Origin: Caulobacter flavus
GTDB taxonomy: Bacteria > Pseudomonadota > Alphaproteobacteria > Caulobacterales > Caulobacteraceae
DNA length: 64,000 nucleotides
Assembly (NCBI RefSeq): GCF_003722335.1
Contig: NZ_CP026100.1
Location: forward strand, 124,001 to 188,000
Direction of reading: 5' to 3'
The position numbers were made by a program, and so were the translations under genes. Under the pieces are notes generated by a model. The model made no database searches. It was not told the origin of the DNA and saw nothing but the letters and a program-made list of their open reading frames with translations. Below, piece by piece: positions 28,815 to 40,088 of the stretch (position 1 is the first letter of the stretch; each line of letters opens with the position of its first letter).

Positions 28815-29564
28815 ATGCCGATTCTCGACATCCTGGCCCTGGGCCTCTTCGTCTTCGCCTGGCTGTTCTACGAGCCGCTGCTGCGGCGCCTGGGCCAGGG
28901 CAAGAACCTGATCAACACCGACATGACGGTGATCCGCCGCCGGTGGATGACCGAGATGGCGGTGCGCGAGGTCGCCCTGCTGGACGGCCAGCTGCTGGGC
29001 CACGCCATCAACTCGGCCAGCTTCTTCGCCTCGTCGAACCTGATCCTGATCGCGGCGGCGGCCGGCGTGCTGTTCGGCGGCGACGCGGCGCTGAAGAGCG
29101 TCGAGGGCCTCAAGGTGCTGGCCGAGACCACGCCGGTGATGTTCCAGATCAAGCTGGGCCTGGTGCTGCTGACCCTGGCCCGGGGCCTGCTCGACTTCAT
29201 CTGGGCGCTGCGCCAGATGAACTACTGCCTGGCCGCCATCGGCGCGACGCCGATGTGGGCCCCGCCCGCCGTGCTGGCCGAATATGCCGAGGCCGCCGGC
29301 GGCATCCTCAACCCGGCCCTGTCGGCGTTCAACGCCGGGGTGCGCGGCTACTACTTCGCCCTGGCGGCCGCCGCCTGGCTGCTGGGCCCGATCGCCTTCC
29401 TGACCGCCAGCATCGGGGCCCTGGTGCTGCTGGTCTGGCGCCAGCGCCGCAGCCGCGCCTCGGTGGCCGTGCGCAAGGTCCGCCAGATCCTCGAGCGCCA
29501 GCCGGTGGTGCATGGCCCGCACATGCGCAACGGCGCGCAGGAGCCGCCGGAGGATCGGATCTAG
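28815..29564 (+). CDS. DUF599 membrane protein
   Basis: A 249-residue integral membrane protein with four predicted helices. The first helix (ILALGLFVFAWLFYEPLL) is followed by INTDMTVIRRRWMTEM and LLDGQLLGHAINSASFFASSNLILI, the conserved core of DUF599, then GLVLLTLARGLLDFIWALRQMNYC. The C-terminal 40 residues are basic and hydrophilic. No function is known for the family. The ATG is chosen for the fit to the family start; the frame is open far upstream through the transporter gene in a different frame. Confidence 0.85.
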   Translation: MPILDILALGLFVFAWLFYEPLLRRLGQGKNLINTDMTVIRRRWMTEMAVREVALLDGQLLGHAINSASFFASSNLILIAAAAGVLFGGDAALKSVEGLKVLAETTPVMFQIKLGLVLLTLARGLLDFIWALRQMNYCLAAIGATPMWAPPAVLAEYAEAAGGILNPALSAFNAGVRGYYFALAAAAWLLGPIAFLTASIGALVLLVWRQRRSRASVAVRKVRQILERQPVVHGPHMRNGAQEPPEDRI

Positions 29565-29574
29565 TCCAGGAAAG

Positions 29575-29686
29575 ACCCCCTCCGGCCCTCCGGGCCACCT
29601 CCCCAGAGGGGGAGGATCTAACCGAGCAGATGCTCCCCCTCTGGGGAGCTGTCGCGGAGCGACTGAGGGGCCGCCGAAGGCGGCCA
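29575..29686. repeat. Intergenic palindromic repeat, family C copy 2
   Basis: GGCCCTCCGGGCC, then CCCAGAGGGGGAGGATCTA, GCTCCCCCTCTGGGGAGC, and GTCGCGGAGCGACTGAGG, as in copy 1. It fills the gap between the DUF599 gene and the convergent YjbR gene and ends 3 bp before the latter's stop codon. Confidence 0.85.
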
Positions 29687-29688
29687 GG

Positions 29689-30036
29689 CTAAAGCCCCAG
29701 CTCCGCCCGCTTCTTCTTCGTCAGCTTGGCCGCGACCAGGGCGTGGGCGGTCTGCAGCCAGTCGGCGACCTCGGCGTCGTCGAAGGACGCCAGGTCGTCC
29801 AGCTTCACCCACTTGGCGCGGGCCAGGTACGGCGCGGGGATCGCCCGCCCCGTTTCGGTCAGCACCTCGAAGGCGACATCCGAGACCTTGAACGACACCC
29901 CGCCCTGGGCGGCGCCCGGCCCCATGACGGCGAACATCTTGTCGCCGACCTTGTAGACCTGGTCGTCGCCCCACTGGACGGTCATCGTGGCGCCGGGCAG
30001 CGCCAGGGCGGCGGCGTGGAAGGCCTCGGGGCTCAT
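29689..30036 (-). CDS. MmcQ/YjbR-family protein
   Basis: A 115-residue protein of the YjbR fold (double-wing DNA-binding-like, but with no known function). It begins [38 protein letters not shown], the family N-terminus, and has WVKLDDLASFDDAEVADWLQTAHALVAAKLTKKKR at the C-terminus. Its ATG overlaps the msrA stop as TGATG, so it is translationally coupled to msrA. The coupling suggests a shared stress context, but no reaction is known. Confidence 0.85.
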   Translation of the reverse strand: MSPEAFHAAALALPGATMTVQWGDDQVYKVGDKMFAVMGPGAAQGGVSFKVSDVAFEVLTETGRAIPAPYLARAKWVKLDDLASFDDAEVADWLQTAHALVAAKLTKKKRAELGL

Positions 30037-30686
30037 CAGGCCTCGACGCCCACGCCGATCGGGCAGGTCACGCCCGTGCCGCCGATGCCGCAATAGCCGC
30101 CCGGGTTCTTGGCCAGGTACTGCTGGTGATAGTCCTCGGCGAAGTAGAACGGGCCGGCGGCGGCGATCTCGGTGGTGATGTCGCCCAGGCCCTGGGCCGA
30201 CAGCGCGACCTGGTAGGCCTCCTTCGAAGCCACGGCCGCGGCGGCCTGGGCGTCGTTGGTCGCGTAGATGCCCGAACGGTACTGGGTGCCGATGTCGTTG
30301 CCCTGGCGCATGCCCTGGGTCGGGTCGTGGTTCTCCCAGAACACCTTCAGCAGGGCCTCGTAGGTGACGACCTTGGGGTCGAACACCACCAGCACCACTT
30401 CGGTGTGACCGGTGCGGCCCGAGCAGACCTCTTCGTAGGTCGGGTTGGGCGTGATCCCCGCCGCGTAGCCGGCGGCGGTGACCAGCACGCCCGGAACCTT
30501 CCAGAACACGCGCTCGACGCCCCAGAAGCAGCCCATGGCGAACACGGCCGTCTCCAGGCCGTCGGCATAAGGGCCCTTCAGGGGCGCGCCGTTGACGAAA
30601 TGGGTCTGCGCGGTCGGGATCGCGGCTTCACGACCCGGCAGGGCGGTGTCGATGGTCGGCATCTCGAGGGACTTCTTGAACAGCAT
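30036..30686 (-). CDS. msrA: Peptide methionine (S)-S-oxide reductase MsrA
   Basis: MsrA repairs oxidised methionine in proteins. The 216-residue protein has the catalytic motif GCFWG with C53 ([13 protein letters not shown]), and the family blocks [25 protein letters not shown] and [27 protein letters not shown]-terminal cysteines in [15 protein letters not shown] are suitably placed for resolving. The ATG giving [11 protein letters not shown] is chosen because GAAAGG precedes it and it matches the family start; the frame stays open much farther upstream through the tRNA gene. It is coupled with the following YjbR gene. Confidence 0.95.
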   Translation of the reverse strand: MLFKKSLEMPTIDTALPGREAAIPTAQTHFVNGAPLKGPYADGLETAVFAMGCFWGVERVFWKVPGVLVTAAGYAAGITPNPTYEEVCSGRTGHTEVVLVVFDPKVVTYEALLKVFWENHDPTQGMRQGNDIGTQYRSGIYATNDAQAAAAVASKEAYQVALSAQGLGDITTEIAAAGPFYFAEDYHQQYLAKNPGGYCGIGGTGVTCPIGVGVEA

Positions 30687-30765
30687 GGCGGGGCCTTTCG
30701 GAGGCGGGAGTTCCTTGCCCGCCGATATAAGTCGTCGCAGGCTCGTTTTCATCCCGTAACGGCGC

Positions 30766-30793
30766 TTGCTACGAGTCGCTGCCTGAGTATATT
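30766..30793 (+). promoter_or_regulatory. Sigma-70-like promoter of the tRNA-Ser gene
   Basis: TTGCTA-N16-TATATT, a recognisable -35/-10 pair, ends about 50 bp before the tRNA. A GAGTC site (30773-30777) lies in the spacer. Between it and the msrA start (30687-30765) nothing else stands out. Confidence 0.6.
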
Positions 30794-30843
30794 GCGCCCC
30801 TTCCCGCGCCGGGGGTTTCAACCGCCCCCGACCCGAGTGCGCT

Positions 30844-30933
30844 GGTGAGGTGGCCGAGTGGTTGAAGGCGCACGCCTGGAACGCGTGTATAGGGGAAACT
30901 CTATCGAGGGTTCGAATCCCTCTCTCACCGCCA
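30844..30933 (+). tRNA. tRNA-Ser (anticodon GGA)
   Basis: A 90 nt class II tRNA with a long variable arm. The acceptor stem GGTGAGG pairs with the segment before the discriminator G, and CCA is encoded. The D-arm (GGCCGAGTGGTTGAAGGC), the anticodon loop CTGGAAC with GGA, and the T-arm GGGTTCGAATCCC are all intact. Anticodon GGA reads UCC and UCU serine codons. It sits between divergently placed msrA and the NDT-like gene. Confidence 0.97.
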
Positions 30934-31004
30934 CTACTCCCCTTGAAATCATCGTTCCGTCGAGTTTCGTGGCCGCCCGCGTGCGTCCGGCGTAGAACCG
31001 CGCC

Positions 31005-31535
31005 ATGATCCGCGCCGCCGTTCTCACCGCCGCCCTGAGCCTCGCCGCCTCGACCGCCGCCCTGGCCGCGCCGACCGTGGTCACTTCGCCGGAAGCGTTG
31101 CCCGCCGCGCACGACAGGCCGCGGGTGTTCCTGGGCGGCAGCATCGACATGGGCAAGGCCGTCGACTGGCAGAGCCAGATGATCGCCGCCCTGGCCGACC
31201 AGGACGTGGTGATCCTCAACCCGCGCCGTCCCGACTGGAACCCGGCCTGGAAGCCGGTCGCCGAAGAGCCGGAATTCCGCCGCCAGGTCGAATGGGAGCT
31301 GGCCGCCCTGGAGAGCGCCGACGTCATCGTGCTCTACCTGACGCCCGGCTCGCAGGCGCCCATCAGCTTGCTGGAGATGGGCCTGCACGCCCGCACCGGA
31401 AAGCTGGTGGTGCTGTGCCCGGAGGGCTTCTGGCGCAAGGGCAATGTCGACATCACCGCGCAGAAGTACGGGGTGAAGCAGGTCGGCACGCTTGAGGAGC
31501 TGATCGCCGAGGTGAAGGGGCGGCTTTCGCGGTAG
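31005..31535 (+). CDS. Exported nucleoside 2-deoxyribosyltransferase-like protein
   Basis: A 176-residue protein with a signal peptide (1-22, ending ALAAP). The mature part has the nucleoside 2-deoxyribosyltransferase-like pattern: [23 protein letters not shown] (about 41-63), ILNPRRPDW (about 70-78), [33 protein letters not shown] (about 95-127, with the likely nucleophile Glu in LLEMG) and [16 protein letters not shown]. Members are normally cytoplasmic; an exported version is unusual, as the donor nucleosides would have to be in the periplasm. Could also be a nucleotide-sugar or toxin-like hydrolase with the same fold. Confidence 0.75.
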   Translation: MIRAAVLTAALSLAASTAALAAPTVVTSPEALPAAHDRPRVFLGGSIDMGKAVDWQSQMIAALADQDVVILNPRRPDWNPAWKPVAEEPEFRRQVEWELAALESADVIVLYLTPGSQAPISLLEMGLHARTGKLVVLCPEGFWRKGNVDITAQKYGVKQVGTLEELIAEVKGRLSR

Positions 31536-31540
31536 GCGCC

Positions 31541-31655
31541 TTCGGCGGCCCCCTCAGTCGCTCCGCGACAACTCCCCCAGAGGGGGAGCATCAGAAGCGC
31601 CAAGATCCTCCCCCGCTGGGGGAGGTGGCCCGGAGGGCCGGAGGGGGCCGCCGCC
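31541..31655. repeat. Intergenic palindromic repeat, family C copy 3 (inverted)
   Basis: Reverse-oriented copy of the family: CCTCAGTCGCTCCGCGAC, CTCCCCCAGAGGGGGAGC, and CCTCCCCCGCTGGGGGAGG followed by GGCCCGGAGGGCC. It lies between the NDT-like gene and the convergent ABC-F gene. Confidence 0.85.
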
Positions 31656-31662
31656 CAAGCGG

Positions 31663-33255
31663 TTACAGCCCCACCGCCCGCTCGACCCCGATCCCGGCCA
31701 GGAAGTCCTCGTCGTGGCTGACCACCAGCAGCGCGCCGTCGTAGCCGGAGAGCGCCGCCTCCACCGCCGCCACTGAATCCAGGTCCAGGTGGTTGGTCGG
31801 CTCGTCGAGGATCAGCAGCTGCGGCGGGGTCGGGCCGGCCAGCACGCAGGCCAGGGCCGCGCGCAGGCGTTCGCCGCCGCTCAAGGAGCCCGCCAGCCGG
31901 TCGGCGGCGCTGTTGCGGAACAGAAAGCGGGCCAGGGCCGCCTGGGCCAGGTTGCGGTCGGCGCTGGGATGCAGGCGCAGGAAGGCCGCCAGCAGCGTCT
32001 CGTCATCGCCCAGGATCGCCGGCGACTGGTCGAGCATCACCGCCGGAACGCCCCGCGTGACCGTCCCCGCCGTCGGCGTCAGCACCCCGGCGGCCAGGTT
32101 CAGCAGGGTCGACTTGCCCGCGCCGTTGGGACCGCGCACGGCCACCCGCTCGGGTCCGGCGATGCGCAGGTTCACGCCGGCCAGCACCGGCGGCCGGTCC
32201 GGCCAGGCGAAGGTCACGTCCTCCATGGCCAGCACGAGCTTGCCGACCGGCAGGCCCGTCGGCGGCAGGTCGAAGCCCAGGGTGCGGGCGCGCTCGACCC
32301 GGGCCTGGGCCGTCTCGACCGCCTCGCGGGCGCCGGCTTGCAGCCGCTCGGCCAGACGGCGCTCCTTGCCGCCAGTGTTCTCGGCGCGCTCGGCCCGGGC
32401 GCCGAGCAGGATCTTGGGCTCGGATCCCCTGGCGGCGAAGCGCTTGCCGGCGGCGTCGCGGCGGGCCTTGCGCTCGACGGCGGCCTGGGCCTCGCGGGCG
32501 GCGCGGCGCTCGTCGCGCTCGGCGCTGTCCAGCGCCCGGCCGGCGACCTCGACCTCGGCGGCCTTGCGCTCGGCGTAGAGGTCGTAGCCGCCGCCGTAGC
32601 TGGCTGCGCCCAGGCTGGAGATCTCGACGATGCGGTCCATGCCGCGCAGCAGGGCGCGGTCGTGGCTGGCGACGATCGCCCCGCCTTTCCAGCGGGCCAG
32701 CACTTCGCCGACCAGGTCGCGCGCCCCGGCGTCGAGATGGTTGGTCGGCTCGTCCAGCAGGATCAGGTCCGGCGCGGCCAGGAGCAGGGCGGCCAGGCCC
32801 GCGCGGGTCTGCTGGCCGCCGCTGAGCGCCGCCGCCGGACGGTCGGGATCCAGGCCCGACAGACCGACCTGCGCCAGAACTTCCTCCAGGCGCGACGGCA
32901 GGCTCCAGTCGGCCTCGGCGAAGTCGGTGTCGTCGCCCTGCCCGGCCTCGATGCGCGACAGGCGACGCCAGGCCTCGCCGACGCCCAGCCGGTCGGCCAG
33001 GATCGCGCCGTCGGGCAGGTCCGGCGTCTGGTCGAGCACGCCGATCGTTCCGGCGCGGGCGATGGTCCCGGCCAGCGGATCACGCGCGCCGGCGATCAGC
33101 GCCAGCAAGGTCGACTTGCCCGCACCGTTGCGACCGACGAGGCCGACGCGCTCGGCGCCGACCGACAGGTTCAGGTTTTCGAAGAGGACGCGCCCGTCAG
33201 GCGCGGCTGCGGAAACGGAGTCCAGCGTGACGTATGACGGGATGGGGGCAGGCAT
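31663..33255 (-). CDS. ABC-F subfamily ATPase (ribosome-associated type)
   Basis: A 530-residue soluble protein with two ABC domains and no membrane segment. Walker A motifs are GRNGAGKSTLL (about 40-50) and GPNGAGKSTLL (about 374-384); signatures are ALSGGQQTRAG and SLSGGERLRAA; both Walker B segments are ILLDEPTNHLD/LILDEPTNHLD. The linker between domains (about 225-320) is rich in charged residues (ERKAAEVEVAGRALDSAERDE). ABC-F proteins (EttA, Uup, YheS, antibiotic-resistance factors) act on the ribosome. The linker is short and no C-terminal coiled coil is evident. Product could be a Uup- or YbiT-like factor. A 120 bp gap separates it from the next gene upstream. Confidence 0.9.
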   Translation of the reverse strand: MPAPIPSYVTLDSVSAAAPDGRVLFENLNLSVGAERVGLVGRNGAGKSTLLALIAGARDPLAGTIARAGTIGVLDQTPDLPDGAILADRLGVGEAWRRLSRIEAGQGDDTDFAEADWSLPSRLEEVLAQVGLSGLDPDRPAAALSGGQQTRAGLAALLLAAPDLILLDEPTNHLDAGARDLVGEVLARWKGGAIVASHDRALLRGMDRIVEISSLGAASYGGGYDLYAERKAAEVEVAGRALDSAERDERRAAREAQAAVERKARRDAAGKRFAARGSEPKILLGARAERAENTGGKERRLAERLQAGAREAVETAQARVERARTLGFDLPPTGLPVGKLVLAMEDVTFAWPDRPPVLAGVNLRIAGPERVAVRGPNGAGKSTLLNLAAGVLTPTAGTVTRGVPAVMLDQSPAILGDDETLLAAFLRLHPSADRNLAQAALARFLFRNSAADRLAGSLSGGERLRAALACVLAGPTPPQLLILDEPTNHLDLDSVAAVEAALSGYDGALLVVSHDEDFLAGIGVERAVGL

Positions 33256-33378
33256 GGGAAACCACGAGCAGGGAAACGGGAAGGACGAAGCGGTCTTCCG
33301 TCTGGCTGATCATGGCGGCCTCCATCAGGGGTGGAGCGGCGGATGTAGAGGGTCGAGCGCCGTTGGGCAAGCGGGGCC

Positions 33379-34056
33379 TCAGCACCCGCCGTCGCGCAGG
33401 CGCGGCGGATCGGCGACGCCGCCGAAGCCGAGCACGGAGCTCGACTTCGATCCCGGCGTGACCGAGCCGCGATAGCCGCGACAGGGCTCTTGCTGGCGCG
33501 CCTGGGCGTCGAAGCGCGACGGCGGACGCGGGGCGCGGCCCGACGGCCCCAGCTGCGTCGGCGGCGCCTTGGCCGCGAAACCGCCCCAGCAGCGGTCCTT
33601 CTCCTCGTCGGTCAGGTGCTCGCTGCTGAGGCCCTTGCAGGCGCGATGATAGCGGCCCCAGCGGAAGTCAGGATTGCCCTCGGTCAGCTTCCACCGATCG
33701 ACCGCCCTGGGATCGACGCGCCACGCGGGATCGATCCGGGGAGCGGCCGGACCGGCCTGCCCGGCCGACGACGCGCCTTCGGCCTCCCCTGGCGTCGCGG
33801 CCCCTTCGGCTTCGCCCCGCGGCGGCGGCGCCGGCGGCGAGGCGGGCGAGGACGCCGCCCTGGCGCTGCGTTTCGAGGCCGACCGAGGCGGCTCGTCCTC
33901 CTCCGTCCGGTCCAGCTCGACGATCATCGACGGCGGCTCCACGGGCGGCGCGGCGCGCTCGACCAGCGACAGCAGGCCGATCAGCAGCAGGTTGGCCGCC
34001 AGCCCCGCCGGCGCCGCGATCGCCCACCGTCCGGCCTCGCGTCGCCCCCGCCCCAT
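33379..34056 (-). CDS. Hypothetical membrane-anchored Pro-rich protein
   Basis: A 225-residue protein that I cannot place in a family. It has one N-terminal membrane helix (about 15-32, ANLLLIGLLSLVE), an acidic PPVEPPSMIVELDRTEEDE stretch, an Ala/Pro/Ser linker (about 60-105) and a compact C-terminal region with four to five cysteines (RACKGLSSEHLTDEEKDRCWG and EPCRGYR). The architecture resembles TonB/TolA-like spacers followed by a small periplasmic domain. The ATG with GGTGGCGGGG upstream is preferred to an earlier ATG at 34167 whose extra residues are only basic. It is divergent from uvrA. Confidence 0.6.
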   Translation of the reverse strand: MGRGRREAGRWAIAAPAGLAANLLLIGLLSLVERAAPPVEPPSMIVELDRTEEDEPPRSASKRSARAASSPASPPAPPPRGEAEGAATPGEAEGASSAGQAGPAAPRIDPAWRVDPRAVDRWKLTEGNPDFRWGRYHRACKGLSSEHLTDEEKDRCWGGFAAKAPPTQLGPSGRAPRPPSRFDAQARQQEPCRGYRGSVTPGSKSSSVLGFGGVADPPRLRDGGC

Positions 34057-34208
34057 CGCCCCGCCACCGAAGATTGCTCGACGGCGAATGCTCACGCTTC
34101 GATGGCGTCGGAAATTCGACCGCGCGGCGCCCGCTTTGCGCCCTCGGCGCGGGCCCGCTGCTGACATCTGGTGTCAGCAGGATTGGCAGCAGGATGGCTG
34201 CGGCATTT

Positions 34209-34223
34209 GTTCGCATCTTGTTC
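34209..34223 (+). promoter_or_regulatory. SOS (LexA) box upstream of uvrA
   Basis: GTTC-GCATCTT-GTTC fits the alphaproteobacterial LexA consensus GTTC-N7-GTTC exactly. It lies 91 bp before the uvrA start, in an AT-richer segment with possible -10 hexamers near 34249-34258. In C. crescentus uvrA is a known SOS gene. Confidence 0.9.
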
Positions 34224-34314
34224 TTGTGTTAATGCCGCGCCAGAACCCTACATATAGCCGCTGCGCCGCACTCCCACGCGGCTCCCAATCCGACCTTCGA
34301 GCGTTCCGGACACC

Positions 34315-37224
<2,910 letters not shown>

Positions 37225-37251
37225 GCGGCGCGGCGAGGATCGCGGAAACGA

Positions 37252-37286
37252 GAAAGGCCGGCGGAGCGATCCGCCGGCCTTTCCTT
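37252..37286 (+). terminator. Intrinsic terminator of uvrA
   Basis: AAAGGCCGGCGGA pairs with TCCGCCGGCCTTT across a 4 nt loop, followed by CCTTCT. It begins 28 bp after the uvrA stop codon and also precedes the convergent membrane-protein gene, so it may act in both directions. Confidence 0.9.
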
Positions 37287-37342
37287 CTGAAGGGCTCCGC
37301 CGCCGACCGGACGCCCGGTCAGGCGCCCAGCCAGACGCCAGG

Positions 37343-38263
37343 TCAGGCGAAGGTGTCGCTCGCGGTTTCGGCGCCGAGGGCGATCTCGCGGTAGATGAAG
37401 GCCGAGGGCGTGTAGATCGTCACGCTGGTCAGCACCGCGATCAGGCCGCCGACGGCCAGGCTGAGAATGCCGGTCGGCGTCATCAGGCTTTCCAGCGACG
37501 TGGTCTGCGACTGCATCAGCACGCCGAGGTTGTCCATGTTGAAGCCGCTGAGCGCGCCGCCCAGCAGGGTCACGATCAGGAACAGCAGCAGGTAGACGAC
37601 GACGGCCAGGATGGTGGCCACGACATAGGCGCCGAACATCGGCCAGAAGCGGCCCTTCGTCAGGGCCATGGAGCCGAAGATGTCGATCTTGCCCTTGGAG
37701 AAGGTCAGCACGTTGGCCAGCGACAGTCGGACGGCGAAGTAGATCAGCGCGCCCAGGCCGACCGGCAGCAGGACCAGGGCGGCCAGACCGCCCACGGGCT
37801 TGGAGACCGCCGCCAGGATGCCGATGCTCAGCGCCAGCACCAGGACGATGCCGATATAGGCCGCGAAGAACAGCAGGACCATCAGGATGGACACGCCGGC
37901 CTGGCGCAGCTCGTCCGCGCCGAAGCGCAGATAGGCCTGGCCGCTGTCGGCCGGACGCAGCGTCGCGCGATAGATCGCCGCCATCAGCACCGAGTAGAAG
38001 GCGACGCTGTAGACCATCGAGCACAGCATGGCCGGCAGCAGCCCGCCCATCATCCGCAGGGTCTCGGCCGGATCAGGCTGGGCGTTGGTCTGGCTGAGGT
38101 CGGCGAAGGCCTCCAGCTGCGGACCGAACAGGCCCACGGTGATCACCGCCACCACGGCCGATACGATGGTCGAGATCAGCACCCAGGCCCCCACGGCCTT
38201 GGGATGCTCGCGCACGAGACCGAAGCCGGAAATGGCCGCGTCCGTCGCCGAGAAGGTCTTCAT
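37343..38263 (-). CDS. Multipass membrane protein, paralogue 1 of the four-gene cluster
   Basis: A 306-residue inner-membrane protein with six or more predicted helices; I do not recognise a named family with confidence. The first is near 25-47, after an N-terminal MKTFSATDAAISGFGLV segment that resembles that of paralogue 4. Two landmarks are shared with the neighbouring genes: a LRPADSGQAYLRFGADEL motif (about 101-118) and a RLSLANVLTFSKGKIDIFGSMALTKGRFW block (about 180-208). The ATG with AAGGGGCT upstream is preferred to one five codons earlier. It is the last gene of a four-gene minus-strand run. Confidence 0.75.
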   Translation of the reverse strand: MKTFSATDAAISGFGLVREHPKAVGAWVLISTIVSAVVAVITVGLFGPQLEAFADLSQTNAQPDPAETLRMMGGLLPAMLCSMVYSVAFYSVLMAAIYRATLRPADSGQAYLRFGADELRQAGVSILMVLLFFAAYIGIVLVLALSIGILAAVSKPVGGLAALVLLPVGLGALIYFAVRLSLANVLTFSKGKIDIFGSMALTKGRFWPMFGAYVVATILAVVVYLLLFLIVTLLGGALSGFNMDNLGVLMQSQTTSLESLMTPTGILSLAVGGLIAVLTSVTIYTPSAFIYREIALGAETASDTFA

Positions 38264-38332
38264 CTTAGCCCCTTGCAAACCCTAGTGATCCAAGGGGTAA
38301 CAAGCTTCGGGCCGGAACGACAGGTCCCGCGC

Positions 38333-39190
38333 TCAAATATCGGGATGCAGCTGCCGGTAGGCGCGGGCCGGGCCGGCGGTCAGGATCACGATCTGGACCG
38401 TGACGATCAGCGGCGCGATGATCAGGTTCACCAGAAGGCCCAGGATCACGAACAGCTTGGTGCCGCCGCCGATCAGGGCGATCAGGCCGGTCAGCAGGCC
38501 GCCGACCAGCGTCATCGCCATGGTCGCGCCCAGCGCCATCAGCAGGTTCAGCACGAACATCCCCAGCAGGCCCCAGAAATGGCCGTGGGTCAGCACCCAG
38601 GACTCGCGCACGTTGATGCGGCCCTCGGCGAAGGTCTGCGGCGACAGCAGCGACAGGCGCACGCCCACCCACATCGACAGGCCGATCACCGCCAGGCCGC
38701 CGAGGAAGGCGATCCAGGCCGACAGGCCGCGCGCACCCGCGCCGGCCACCGTGGCGGTCAGCAGGGTCAGGGCGCCGCTGGGAATGGCGGTGACGAACAG
38801 CGCCGTGGCCCAGGCGATGAGGGCGACCACGAACAGGCGGACCTCGTCGGCGCCCAGGCGCAGATAGGCGCCCTGGCTCTGCTCGGGATGCATCACCGAC
38901 CGCAGGATCGCCCCGGCCAGCACCGCGCTCATGGCCGCGGCCAGCAGGATGATCAGAGCCATGGCCCCGCCCAGGTGCGAGATCAGCTGCAGCACCTCGC
39001 GCGGGTCGGCCGTGAACCGGGTCTGGGCCAGGTCGCGCCGCACCTCGTCGCCGAACACCGCCACCAGCAGCAACGACAGCAGGATCAGCGACGCCAGATA
39101 CAGCCCGCCCCAGATCAGCAGGGACACGGGGTGGCGGCGCATGGTGCGCGGCCCTTCGAGGGCGGCGGCGACGGGCGACAAGGCGATCAT
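38333..39190 (-). CDS. Multipass membrane protein, paralogue 2 of the four-gene cluster
   Basis: A 285-residue protein with at least six predicted helices. It shares with paralogue 1 the motif GAYLRLGADEVRLF (about 107-120) and the block RLSLLSPQTFAEGRINVRESWVLTHGHFW (about 179-207). Its N-terminus is shorter and it lacks the FSATDAA start. It begins 2 bp after the stop of paralogue 3, so the two are probably coupled. Function unknown; a role in lipid or envelope homeostasis is only a guess from the membrane character. Confidence 0.75.
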   Translation of the reverse strand: MIALSPVAAALEGPRTMRRHPVSLLIWGGLYLASLILLSLLLVAVFGDEVRRDLAQTRFTADPREVLQLISHLGGAMALIILLAAAMSAVLAGAILRSVMHPEQSQGAYLRLGADEVRLFVVALIAWATALFVTAIPSGALTLLTATVAGAGARGLSAWIAFLGGLAVIGLSMWVGVRLSLLSPQTFAEGRINVRESWVLTHGHFWGLLGMFVLNLLMALGATMAMTLVGGLLTGLIALIGGGTKLFVILGLLVNLIIAPLIVTVQIVILTAGPARAYRQLHPDI

Positions 39191-39192
39191 GG

Positions 39193-39972
39193 TCAGGCTT
39201 CTGGCGGCTGGGCGACGGCCAAGCTCGGAGCGTGTCTGTAGACGTGGACGCAGGCCGCCGTCCAGGCGGGAGCGACACAGAAATAGTAGAGGCCCACGGC
39301 GGCGGCCTGCACCAGGAACGCGCCGGCGCCGTCGAAGGCCGCCTTGCCGCTGGCGGCGATCAGCACGCTGGGCAGGTAGAAGACCAGGCCCAGGGCCACC
39401 AGCAGCCCGGCCCGCCCCTTGGTCAGGTCGAAGGCGCTGAGCACCTGCAGGCGGCCGGCGGCGATCGAGGCGGCCGGGGCCAGGGCCAGGCGCGCGGCCA
39501 GCCACGCCAGCACGGCCAGGCTGGCCAGCGGCGCCAGGCTGGCGGCGAAGGCGGCCAGCGGTCCCGACAGCGCCGCCCGCCAGGCCTCGGACGAGGTGGC
39601 GTCGAACCCGGGCGCGGCGGCGCGGGCGACGCCCAGGGCCACGGCCCCGACCACCACCAGCAGCACCGCGATGACCACCAGGAACACCAGGCCCAGCAAC
39701 AGCTGGACGGCCGCCATCAGCGCCTCTTCCCGCCCGCAGCGCAGGCCCGCCAGTCCGGCCGGCCCGTCGAAGGCGGCGCGGTAGAGCGCCCCGTAGGCCA
39801 GGGCGGCGGCGACGAAGTCGGCGAGCAGCACGAAGGCCCCGCCCAGGTAGCGTCCGACCAGACCGACGAGGCAGGCGGCGGCCAACGCCGCCCAGGTGCG
39901 CGGCGTCAGACGGGTCACGCCGGCGATGCCGGCTCGCGCCGTCGCGCCGATCGCGATCGAGGCCTCGCCCAT
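39193..39972 (-). CDS. Multipass membrane protein, divergent paralogue 3 of the four-gene cluster
   Basis: A 259-residue, very Ala/Leu/Val-rich membrane protein. It keeps only traces of the shared motifs: GLAGLRCGREEALMA in place of YLRxGADE (about 73-87) and ARLALAPAASIAAGRLQVLSAFDLTKGRAG in place of the RLSL...LTKG block (about 158-187). The similarity to paralogues 1, 2 and 4 is weaker but collinear, so it appears to be the most diverged member. It is directly followed, 2 bp later, by paralogue 2. Confidence 0.65.
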   Translation of the reverse strand: MGEASIAIGATARAGIAGVTRLTPRTWAALAAACLVGLVGRYLGGAFVLLADFVAAALAYGALYRAAFDGPAGLAGLRCGREEALMAAVQLLLGLVFLVVIAVLLVVVGAVALGVARAAAPGFDATSSEAWRAALSGPLAAFAASLAPLASLAVLAWLAARLALAPAASIAAGRLQVLSAFDLTKGRAGLLVALGLVFYLPSVLIAASGKAAFDGAGAFLVQAAAVGLYYFCVAPAWTAACVHVYRHAPSLAVAQPPEA

Positions 39973-40088
39973 GTGGTTCCAGATCCTTCAGAACAGCCGA
40001 CGCCATCCTAGCGCGCGAGACCGCATCAAACGACGAGTCGCGCGCCCGTGGTCGCGGATTTTGCCGGGCCGTGGCGGGAAGGTCGCTG

